A stretch of 64,000 bases of DNA from Xiphydria camelus (taxonomy: Eukaryota; Arthropoda; Insecta; Hymenoptera; Xiphydriidae). Shown piece after piece: positions 11,701 to 24,300 of the stretch. Numbering within the stretch: the stretch's first letter is position 1; each line of letters starts with the position of its first letter. The stretch covers positions 29,437,385 to 29,501,384 of the forward strand of contig OY783195.1 of assembly GCA_963678675.1 (NCBI GenBank), written 5' to 3'. Under the pieces are notes generated by a model, which saw only the letters and a program-made list of their open reading frames with translations, was not told the DNA's origin and did no database searches. A program made the translations under genes and the position numbers.

Positions 11701-14700
11701 ACTTTTATATTCGATGTGTGAATAAATTTCTATTCATCTTAAATAAATTTTTCTATTAGGTTCAATTAAAAATTAATTTAAGATGAATAAGAATTTATTC
11801 ACATCGAACAAAAGTCGATTTTGAATTATTTAGATAAATGTCTTTTTAATCGAGTATAACCTAGTAGAACATTTTTAGTTCAGATGAACTTTTGTTCGAT
11901 GTGAATAAATTCCTGTTCATCTCAAATAAAATTTTCTATTAGGTTCATATTCAATTAGACCTTCTCTCTGGGTTAACAGCTCGTTTAAATCGAAGAAACG
12001 GAAAAATTGCGATTAATAATGCATTTCCCGCAGCAAATAATTCTTTTCTAATCAACCACTATCTCTTCTTCACGACCGCTACGAACATATCCTACTTCCA
12101 CGAACCTCACCCTCGCTCGAGATATTCTCGGAACAGCAGTTCTTTCAATTTGCACGAATCTTCTTCACTTTCTTAAAATATTCAGGAGGCTAGGTGAATT
12201 GCCTCTTCCGGGAAATGGTTCTTACACGGTCGGAGATGCCGTTCTCCGTTTCTTTTCTCTACACCTGCATGACTGGATGTTCCCGTTTCCAAGGGAGCGA
12301 GCGCGGCTTTCGGTTTTAATTGAAACTTGCGCGCTTCTCACGCGCGGGCGCGAATAGCGCGGCGACCGGCGCTCGCGAGAGCCACGCCGATAATTGCAAA
12401 GCGAATCGTACCGTCGTAACGCGGCAGAGTGAATATGATAAGAGCACGCGCGCGCAGGTATCGATTTCGAGAGACATCGCGTGGCATTGTTCGAAAGTCT
12501 CGCTCGATGGACAGAAGCGAAGCTATTGTCGTGCACGTGCCTCGTTGCGAGGCGATGTCACGTTGCAACTGTCTTTATGCGGACGAAACGACGCGACTTC
12601 GACGTTAAACGTTGTTCGAGGTTGAGGTGAATGGAACGCGGGCGTGTCGCATTGAAAATGTTTATGTTGCCCCGTGCAAATACGTGTACGAAGTGGATCG
12701 ATGATAATTAATCTATCGAATCGACTCGAATTCACAGAGAAAATTGAATAGTAACGATTACCAGCCAGAATAATAAATAGTTGACAGCTTCGACAATACC
12801 GTGTTGAATAATCTGCACCGAGGGAAGAATGTATTTGTAGTTAATAATTGTATACTCGATTATAGCGAAAGAAATAATTCGTTGAGCCGAATAAATATGT
12901 GTATATTAATTATTAGAATGTCTCTTTCATTCGAACAGAAGTGGAGTAATGGCTAACGAGTATTTTCTTGACCCGAAGAAATATGAATTTCGTTACAATC
13001 AAGTTTACGTATATTAACTATAAATAGACTGCTTTTTCAGAGTGCAAAATAGTAGCCATCGCTATTCGAATGGTAATCATTACTAACCGGATGGCAATCA
13101 TTATCAGGGCCGTAGATTATTCAACACGATGTTGTCGAAGCTGTCACCTATTTATCATACTGGCTGATAATCCTTACTGTTCAATTATCTCCGCGTAAAC
13201 AGCGAGCGACGCTCAACGAGAAATCCCCGATTATTGCGCAGAAAAATTCACTACGACGAGGACGACTACTTGGCGCTCAACCTCGAGGACGAGCTCGAAG
13301 AGGAGGAGAGTCTGAGCAGCCCCGACAAGAGGATCGATATAGCGGAGCGATACCACCGACCCCGGAGAAAGCGAAAACGACGTCGACGGAGAGTCGAGAG
13401 CGACGTCCCCGAAGAGGAGCTCGCCGACCCCGAAGAGTTGCCACCCCGAGCGCGATGGACGATCGTCGCGACCGCCTGCCTCCTCTTGGCCATGTCGTTA
13501 CTACTCGTCGGAGTCACGCTGCGAATGGCACCTATCATCGATGATATGGGTGAGCGAATTTATCGGGTAACTGCTTTTTTCCCCTACCGATGTCGAAGCG
13601 TTTTGGATGGATTTCATCCATCCCTTTCGCTTCCTCGAGACGCGAGAGCTCGCCGCCCCTTTCGTTGCGAGAAAGCCACCGGGGAATGCAAAAGTGGCGC
13701 GGTTAAGGATTCCGCTTTTAGCACCTGCCTCGGGCGAAACTTAAAGATAAGAGGGTTCCCTCGGAAATGCCCATAAAAGGTGTAAAGGTTCGAAAGTCAC
13801 GGTCCAGAGCGTTCATTCGGCAGAGTTGAGAAGAATTTAGGGTCGCGGGGCTCGCGATTCCATTTCGCCGGAAGTGACGCGAGAGCATTTTTCTCTGCGA
13901 GGAAAATAAGAGGAATCAATCGGAAAGGGAGTTCGAGTAGCTGTATCACCCCTTCCACGTGGGAAAGCGACGACAGATCGGCCCACGCGATGCACGGTAC
14001 GCCGATCTCGAAGGTCTTCATCGATTTCTCGCGCGAGACTTTAAAACCTTTTCGTCTATAAGTGTGGAACGGATCCCCTTCCACGGCTGTGAGGGAAAGA
14101 GGGACGGAGGAAGAGCAGAATTCCCGAGCAGAAAGTGATCAGATTGAAAAGCCTTTCTCGCTTGAAACGCGAGACGAATATCGGTTGTACGTCATTCTCT
14201 CGAATTTCCTTTAGAAAGTTTTCCATTCTCCTTCAAACGATATCGTGTGTTATACGTAATTTCCATAAATCGAGATATTCCGTTGAGCCTCGTTTTGGGT
14301 TTTTAATGAATCAAGTAAAGTGGCATTTGTAACATCACTACACGGAGAGAAAGAGGATTAGTAACTTTTCTCGAGGTGAAACATTGAATTTTTTAATAGA
14401 TGTAGCGTATACTTTTTACGGTTCGTTGCAGTATAAACCCGTAAAAACCGACACATATCAACGGGAGACTGGTAAATTTTACCGTATAAACCGATATTTA
14501 TACTACTACGAACTGTAAAAAGTACACTGAGAACATTGAATGGTAACGATTACCAGTCAGAATAGTAACCGGATGACAGCTTCGACAATTTCGCGTTGAA
14601 TGATCTGCAGCATAGCAACGACTGCCATTTGAATAGCGATGATTACACGTACTATTTTGCAGATCATTCAACACGATATTATCGAAGCTGTCGCTTATTT

Positions 14701-17700
14701 GTTATTCTGGCCGGTAACCGTTAAAATTCAATTTTCTCCGTGTACGTTGTGGTCTGTTAAAAACTTCAATGCTTCGCCTCGAGGAGCCCCGTTATTGGGA
14801 TAACTGTAAACATTCACGAATTTTCCTACGATTTTTTACCAATCCTTCTTCTCCGTGTACGAAGAGATGCGCTTTAAAATATATCACTGAATCGATTCCA
14901 TTACATAATAATAATGCATTGAAACTTCCGTATACCAACGGCGGAACGCCTCATCCCTCATCTTAAATATAGATCCTCTCATCCCTTATCTTAAATATAT
15001 CCACCTAATTCCGTCGATCCTCGATGCCGAAACGACGGCATAATCAATAGCACCGGCGTTCATTGACTCGTGCATCGACGTCACGTGCAGGTCGAACCGA
15101 AACGATGAACGGTGTCTCGCGGGGTTGGCCTCAGCCAATTACGCGACACCATCCCGTGCAGCCTCTCTCGTGAATACCCTCGGACGTATACCGGCGTGCT
15201 TCTATTTCGGATATATATAGAACCCGGTGAGTGCGAGGTCGAGGGCGCTCCACGCCTCTAAATTAAAGGCGCACGTCTGTGAATCTCCAGTCAGCCGCCA
15301 GATTTCCGTGGCAGAGCTGCCGCGGTGAGAGGAGCGATCGTCTCGCCTCGCGCTTCCGGCTATTTTTCCTTCCAACGGGTCGAGTTCGCGTGAGTGTCGG
15401 AACGGAAGTCGCGCGCGGTTCGCTCGCGGCGTCGGGCGGAGTTTTCGCGTCGATTTAAGTCGGGATTGTCGGGGGTGCACACACGGTCGGCGCGACGGTG
15501 ATAAACGGGAGACGAGCAGTGCGGGTGATCGGCTGCTTGGCAGAGTTGCAATTAGTGGGTGCGCACTGACAGCTGCTCGATTACGGGCGAACGGGGGTTT
15601 CTGTAGTTGGAGGTTGATCAAAGGTTTGACGGTGCGCTGAGGCACACACTCGAAGCATCGATCAGTCGTCATCGCCAGGCGTTGCAGGTGCACTCGAACG
15701 TATCGGCGATCGCGGCTCGCCGGCTGGCGTTGGGATCGTTTTCACCAGAGGTTTAACTGATATTTTATCGGACGCTGAAGGGGCTCCTAGCGTCGGAGGT
15801 GCGACATGGTCGCGCGTTTGAACTCTGAATTGACGCTGCGAGGCGATGATGAGGTTTCGCGTCGATTGGGGTAACTGACTCAAAGGTACTTCGTGATGAT
15901 ATTTGATGATATACATATAGTTCCTTGAATGACGTTTAATAGCGGAAGCAGGATGCAGGAGTTAATCGATTTTTAAGTAGACGAATAGAGTGGTAATTTC
16001 AAAAATTTGCATTAACTGATTCATTCGAACGTCTGGACGCAGACTGGAAGCAGGTTGCAGGGATTCATCGGTCTTCGAATGCTTAAGCGACGAGATAATT
16101 TCCAAGGATTTCAAATGCGCGGCTCTCCGCGGTTGTCACGGAAATACAGAGTTTCTTTGAGAGGATGAATCTGTAGAAATGAGACGAACCGTCGGAACGT
16201 TTCCTTTTGAAAACTTTCCGTCGCTGACGTTCGTTAGTCGAAATTACACGGTCCGTTCCGAGAAACTTGGATAGCCACGTCTGAATGACGATAGGGACCG
16301 GGAGCAGGCTGCAGGGGTTCATCGATTTTTGAATAGCCAGATGCTCCCTGACCCGCTTTCGCGGACGATGAACGCTGCGCGGTGCAGGCGTGGGCGTTGT
16401 AATATTCGCAACGATATCGACACCGAGCTGTGTACGAACCGCTAAAAGGAGGTGAGAGAGAGAGATATTTTCGAACGTCAGAGAGCACTCGAGGAGAGGA
16501 GGGATAGCGGGGTACCGAGAAGCGAAACAAAATCTTCACGGAGAAAAAGGAACTGCGCGAATTACAATTAGACTATAGCACGAACTACGATTACGCCCAG
16601 GAAACTTTACAGAATTACACAATAATTGGCTGTTTTTTCTGGGGAACCGATAGAAATTCCTATGGAAACAGATATAATATTATATCTCGTTAAACTGCAC
16701 AGAGATAATGAATTAGTTGTATTTACCGAAAATTACTTGCGGCGTCGCAAGTAATTATCAATTTATATCGATGAAATTTTTTAACGCATCAATAAAATAT
16801 CTCTTCCTCCTGATCATGTAGAATAATAGTATGCAATTGCAAAGACGAAATATCTAATTAACATGAAAAAACAAAAATAAAATGCGACTCCGCGAGTAAT
16901 TTTTAGTAGATTTAATTAATTCTTTTTTTCTGTAGTATTTGCACAGTTATAAACTTGCAAAAATAGAAATGTATCTTCTGCACAAATTCATGAGAATCAC
17001 CTCGAATCTCAGCGCTACTGCATGTAACTAAAAATTGTTCGTTTTTTTACGTGTTCCTTTTTCTCGCCTATGGTTTGCAGCACGACAGAAAGTCAGTAGC
17101 GTCGCTCGTTACCGGGTGAAGAGCCTCGAAGGAATGCGCGGATTCTCCTGCGACTTTATTTGCAGTTGGTCCATTGTAGATGTCGTCGGTTGAATGATAG
17201 ATGGTTGCGTAGCGTTTGCGGTCGGTAGTATTTCTTCTGTCATTTTCGCGTGGTACGCGGAGAAGCGTAGTAAAATCTCGAGTTAAATACGAGGTTCCAA
17301 AATTAGAGGATGTGGTGGTGGACATGGTGGTTGGACTTTAGCTTTTGTTCTAAATCGTAGTGGGAGTATTGAATATCGCTCCGCTGAAACTTTTGCTGCT
17401 CTGGATCTCCGTTATTTCACGATTCGATCTGCACATGTACGAAATTCAAGATAAACTAATTTTATTCGTACTGGAAAATTTGAGAAAGTCAGGGAATCTT
17501 ATTATGAGATTTTACTAGACAGCGTGTAGTTAAACTATTAGAGAGAGAGAGTTCAGAGTCGTAGCACGTTTTTGCTACTCTGGATCTTCGTTATTTTACG
17601 ATTCAATCTACGTATGTACGAAGTTCAGGGAAAGCTAATTTTTTCATACCGGAATACTTGGGAAAGTCAGGAAATCTTATCTTCAGATTTTTTACCAGGC

Positions 17701-20700
17701 AGCGTGGTTTTATAACTACTAACGGAGTTCAGAGTGGCGGCACGTTTTTTTTCACATCGTCTCGATCGAAAGCAAATTATTAGCCGTCTGCTTTTATGCC
17801 CAACATCGGCTCGTTAAGCGCCTATCAGTCAGGGTTTTTCGGAGATACGCTTTGCCTGAAAATAATCGACAGGGAACAAGAGTCGCTTGCCAAGTATACT
17901 AATAAGATGGATTAGAATGCCAATGTCGCCAGTCGAAAATAGTTATACGAAGCTTCTAAAATCGCTGCTCTCTGGTACCATTAACATCACGATTGTGAAT
18001 TCGTTAAGCATCGACATTTCGTACCATTGCCTACGTTCTGCGTCGACTCGTTAAGCAAGTAGCAATTAGGATTTTGCATGTGGGCGTTTCGCAGCCGTGA
18101 ATAAACATACGTGCTTATTGTTAGACGCGGGATGTGGACGTTACGTGTAGACGTAATGAATATACCGACCGCGCACGTGTCGATTTGAAGACGTCATTAA
18201 ATCTCTCGTAAATCACGTGAAATAGGCTGCAGTTAGTTTGATAAACCAAAGACGAATAAACGTTTTATTTTTCGATACAACAATCCTTTGCTAATCGACG
18301 ATTTGATATCTGAATCTCTGAATTAGCAAAGATATTAAAATTTATTGAAGTTCGTTCAATTTGACGTTTGTCGTTATCACGCGGTAATATCTATTGTCGG
18401 AAATGTTTCTGCATTATTACGCAAGAAACATATTGGCAATAAACTGGTGTACTGCCGACGATTATCCTGTTCGTTGCATTCAAATGGAACATATACAACT
18501 GCAGCTGTCGTAACAACGACGGTTGTACAGCGCACAAGGCTCCGCCGTCATAATTGGATTTAACGTCGAAATGTTAGGTGATTCGGGCTACTATGCATGC
18601 CGTGAATTACATTTCGCGAAGGCATTACGGGATGGTATATTCTCCGAACTATTTGTAGAAGTAGCTGCGCACCAATCCTGACTCTGGAGTTTCCTTACTC
18701 GGCGTTCAAATTGACGCGTAGCTACTCCTATGAGCAGATAACCCCTCATACTGTCCTGCAGTCAGCGGTTGACTTCGTACAGGGGACATGCCGTGAATGA
18801 TAGTAAAGATTAAATTTTTCAACTCAACACACTTTAATTTCAATTTCATATTTTAAGACTGCAATTAGCGCGAGACGCTTTGCAGCTTTCAACTCCTATT
18901 ACGAAACGAGTATAGGCTGCAGTTGCAGTTGGGTACACCCTGTGACTTTCGGTACTTGCTAAAAAGGCGCAATTACCTTCTTCTGCACCCCTGCAACATT
19001 TAGTACGTACACAACGCGTTAACTCGATAATTGAATGCGATTTGAAGCTGTTGGAATATATAACTCCTTCCCTTTAAAATAATCACCGTACTAGTTCTCC
19101 GGCATGGCGCGCTAGGCCACCCTAGTTTGTACTGAACTGCCGTTTGCAATTCTGTATTTATCATCTGCGCAAGGTGAGAGCCATTAAACGCAGGCGTTTT
19201 TGAAATATTTGGAATTCAATCTACGAATTGACATGCCTGTATAATTTTCTCTCTTTATGTCGGTACGTGTATGAGCCCCGAGGTGATATTCATATAAATA
19301 ATTGTGTGCAAATATTCTTGCGCACGAACTTTTCTTTTCATTCATGCAATATTCAGCCGGGATATATGCTGGAATCACAATTCGATTTTTAAGCAATTCT
19401 TTTTCATCACAGATTCGAAAAATGTGGGCAAAATCATTTATCCCGTGCTTTCTATTATTCATTTTCGGCCTTATCTAAAATGAAAAACGATATTTTGAGA
19501 CGCAACTACGTCATCGTTCCGTGAGTCTATCTCTCCCGTACTCGCAACTTACAATTAGCATAAGTGCGTCTCTCTGGCGTTTCGATGACGTCACGACGTT
19601 GTAGAGAGAAACGCATTTATAACTCTGTGAATAATCATTTTTTCGGATACTTTCTTCTTCGCGTGACATTGAATATGCATGCAGATTACAAATTGAATTT
19701 TGAAATATGAATACTTAGGGATTAATTAGAAACCGAATTTCTTAGTTTCTCAGAGCATCCGTGCAATATGTATAATATTAGGCTGCCGCAAAAGTTTCGC
19801 TACACTTGAAGACAAATTTTTTAAGTCCAAGTGTAACTTAATTTTTTCGGCAGCCTATTATATATAACGGTACTCACACGCCTCTTCGTATTCATTTCCT
19901 ATACGTGTGCAACGCCAGCGAAGTTTGTTGAAAGCGCGCGATTTCTAACCGTTCAAAATGAGCTTCCGGACGTCATTCGTTGCACCTGGCATCTTCCTAC
20001 GATTTCACATTTCTTCCCGGCATCGCCAATTTAACGCGCAAGTCGATTCGAATCTTGGCGAACGAAACGATCTCTCGTTCCGGAAATGAGATTCGCGAGA
20101 TGCTATTCAAGCCGAAGGGGATTCCTCCCACATGTTTCCCGCAGCGGACGCTACGTACGGTTATAAAGATTTTTCGTGCGTCATTGAGAGCGAAACGAAG
20201 GAGTAATGGAGACTGGAACGGGCGCAAAAGGAAGCTGGAAAAATACGAAGCTCGTTTGCCGGTGATTGCGGGTTGCGACTGGAAAGTTATAGGAAACCAA
20301 TGAAACGATATTATTGTCGTAATGTGTAACGAAACAATCACCAGAGGTTAAAATACAGCTATTCCGCGACGTTCTAAATTCCTACTTTTTCTAGGAGTTA
20401 AAGTTACCGTTCGAAGAGCTTGAAAAGCTTCCCCCTTAAAAAGACACGCCTACAGGTAACGTCGATCGATCATCCCCCGTGCCCCTCGAAGCATTTTTAT
20501 TCAACGCGACGGCGACGATCACCGTTAAATTCGCTTTATAAATCTCCCGAATATATCGAAGGGGGAAGCCGACGATGCGGATATCAGTCAAGGTCGCGAT
20601 TACGCGGTACGCGTGGGCTCGCTGTACCGCATCATTCATCGGGCGACGCGCTAACAAACGCGGTTTTGCATATTTTCGAAACAGTACTGCCCGTCAGCCG

Positions 20701-23700
20701 ACGAGAAACAGCTCGGCGGTTGCCGTTGCTCTTCGCAAGGCGCGTTGAACGATGCGAGTGGATGAAACACTTCCCGCGCGCGTACGCTTCTGTCTCTCGT
20801 GCTGTACACTTAACAGTTGAACGGTAATTCGGAAAAGTACAGACGTGCACCGCGTCGGGTCTGGTCGTTTCTAGAAGGCAGTTGACGTTGACGTGGGTAA
20901 CGGCGATGACGATTGCTATAGTCATTCGGGCGTTTTAAACAAATTCCTACTTTTAGCTCGCTTTTATCAGCAGCGCTTTAAATGACGTCGAATGATAACC
21001 CAGGTAGACATCTGATGGCATGTTGTCTAGACTTCATAATCTAGACAACATGATTTCATAATCAGTGAAAAGTGATGGTAGAATTGTAAATTTATTCACA
21101 TCGAATGTGAAAGTCTGTTTGAATTAAATAAATGTCTTGCATATCGTTTTAATCGAGTATGAATCTAGCAGAACATATATCTAATTCAACTAGACTTTTA
21201 TCCGCTGCGAATAAATTCATATTCATCTCAATTACATTTTTCTATTACATTTCAATTCAACTAGACCTTTTCTTTGGGTACATACGACAATATAAAAGAT
21301 AATACTTTTTTACTTCGCGGTAAACGGGGTCCTTGGCTGCCTTTTGTTAAACGAAATTCGCTTCTCCGAAATATGATGTATGTATATCATAAGCACTCGC
21401 AGCTGTATTTAGTCTCACGCGAGGATTCCGCGAAACTTTGATTCCGAATGCGCGATTATCCGAAAATGATGTCATCGGTATTTCTTCTGCGCGACTCGAA
21501 ATAGAACTCTGGTCTCTATAAATACTTGAGGCTCGGATGTACCGTTCTCGACTACTTTCATCGTGACTTTTTGCGGACGAACATATCGATTTTTACGCAT
21601 TACGCAATTGAGTCATCTCCTTCGCGAAGAACGCATCGAGAGATGCGCCAATCCACTCGAGGGATTTAAAGAGCAAATTATGCAAATTGAGCGTATCACG
21701 GGGACGTCGCTTCAACTGTCATCGGGCCATTTGGAGTCACGTCCCCGCGAGCATTGGATGCACGCATTTTCGTCCAGTTGTGTAAACGAACATATCCGCA
21801 TATTACGCACGTCATATAGATATTACGTGACAACGTCGAGCGATTCAACGCGAGTCAGACGGGGCGCCCTTTCATTTCCTGAAACGTCACTGTCAAACTG
21901 CACTGCAGTTCCGTTCTGCTGAACGAACGACATGCGAATTGTCGATGTGTTACGTTCGCTGGACGAGTTCCAAACGAGGTTATACTTCGGTACTTCAGGT
22001 GCACGAAATATTTATAAATGTTTATTTCGCGAGAAATGAGTATTTTCGTATTTATAACCCGCGAAATGCGTATTTATAAACATTTCGTGACAAGTAGGTC
22101 GTCCAGCAGAAGATTGAACTTAATGCGTTTGATAGAAATTTGTACAAGTACATTCTGTATTAATGGTAAATGTAAAAAGCACTCGACAATTTAAAAAAGA
22201 GACATTTTAATCGTATTACGGGGAAAAAAAAGAGTTCGACAATTTTTTATCAAAAATTGGCTTCTATTTCTTAATTTTAAAATGACCATTTCCTCTAGGT
22301 TTACAGGACGCGATTAAGAAATAAATAATTTTCCTCCGAAATAAGTACAGGATCGAGGATGATTGTCTACTTTTCAATGATCCTGCATAGACGAGATATG
22401 AGATTCATACGTCGCAGATCGCGCAAAGAGTGATACGCCTATAAATAGGACATTGGATTTTCAACTGACAGACAGGCTAATACAAATTGGACAGCTTCAT
22501 CATCCAACGTCTCTCATACGCATATAGCGACGATCGAGTTTATCTCTTCGCCATAGCACTTTGCCGTTAATCCTATAATACACATCGCATATGTAGAAAT
22601 CCCATTTACGCGATACATATACCATAAACACGGTATGTCGCAAGCAATGTACTGCAACGGATATGATAATGGATGTACCTCCGCAGGATGAGATTGGTTA
22701 TAATAGTGACAGAGGAATACGCAGTCTGTGTGATTTACGATCAACAGATGAATCTTGCATATGCGCTATAGGTAGATGCAGTTAGAGGATGTTTCCAAGC
22801 GCGAGATTGCATTGTCATTTAGTACTGCATAATGATATATCGACATATAGTGGTGTTCGAGAAAAGTGTAGAATATTAAAATGAGAACTGCTGATAAATT
22901 ATTGAACTTTGATGGAAAATTTTCATTAAAACCTACACGGAGAAAAAGGATTAACCATAACTCATGAATTTTTACAGTTATCCCACACAGCTCCTCGAGG
23001 TAAAACATTGAACTTTTTAATAGATCACAGCGTACTTCTTACAGTTCGTAATAGTATAAATATCAGTTTATACGGTAAAATTTACCAATAGTTTATACTG
23101 CCACGAACTGTAAAAATCGCGCTGTGTCTATGAAAAAATGCAATGTTTCACTTCGAGGAGCCCTGTTACTAGGAGATTCACTGTAAAAATTACTACTCCT
23201 TTTTCTCCGTATACCCTAAGGTATATGTAGGTAATTCGTTAACGAAAAACGCGAGAGTTTCAGAGTGGTCGGATTCTCCTCATTATTTTCGTTCGTACGC
23301 AAGGTATACGAGGTATGACAAAGCGTATATGCATAGCGGTTTTCTATTTTCACCGCAAGACAATGCCTACCTAGGCGGGTCCACCTGTCGACGGGCCCAG
23401 ATAACTGATACCGTCGCGTCGTTGGCGCGCAGTGAACCGCGAGTATTACGTCGTTGCAGGTTTCGTATTTTTAAACCGGGGGAAAAAGTGTTACTGTTAC
23501 ATCGAAGAATTGGGTATCCGTATAAAGCTTACCAGCGCAAGAAGTGACTTTTTCGTTAAACGTCATCGAAGAAAAATGTTTTGCCCTCGGATTGAAATAA
23601 CAGTCGCGAGTCCTAATTTCTTTCTCAATGAAAACAATGTTTTGTCGAAAGATCAAAGCGCTCATGTGGTCATTTAATAACTTATGTTCGCCACAGCTGA

Positions 23701-24251
23701 ACTAAAACTACGAGTAAAGTAGAGTCTAGCGTACGTCAGAGACGATTGGGAAATGAAAATACGGCTTCTCTCTCTCTCTTTGAGAATTGGATCAAGAGCG
23801 CTTCTAAAGAGCGACAAGACGCTCGCTCGGAAGTACTTTCAAAACTGCTTTGATCACGGGAGACGCGGAGATGATGCAGCGCTTCACCGCGGGAGCATAA
23901 TTCGGGAAACAGCACGTTCGACAGTCGATTACGACGCAACACCGAGTTCATTGAAACTCTAATAGGTCGTTTTAATTCTTTCGCTTCGCGAGAGCGTGTA
24001 GGCATCTCATTATTCTCATTCTATTTTCGAACTACAAGTTCAGCGCCCGAAACGGTCGCGGTTCCGATCGGAACATCATTCATTCGCGATCGATTAAATC
24101 CCGTTTCATGGCCTTCCGTTCTCTTCTCCTCTCCCCCTCCTGCCACATCCTCTTCCTTTCTCTCAACCATCTGGCAATTTCCCAGATCCGCTCGGAACCC
24201 TAGTGCATGAGCCGGGCTCACGGCCCATCCCTCGAAAATTAAAATCCCGCG

Positions 24252-24300
<49 letters not shown>

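Noticed and set aside
13550..13776. Extension of gene A exon 3 past its donor
   Set aside because: A good donor ends the exon at 13549, and the phase fits a strong acceptor at 27737; the extension is probably retained intron.
15202..15693. 163-codon minus-strand frame
   Set aside because: Lies in a CpG-rich promoter-like block; Arg/Ser/Pro-heavy, no recognisable feature.
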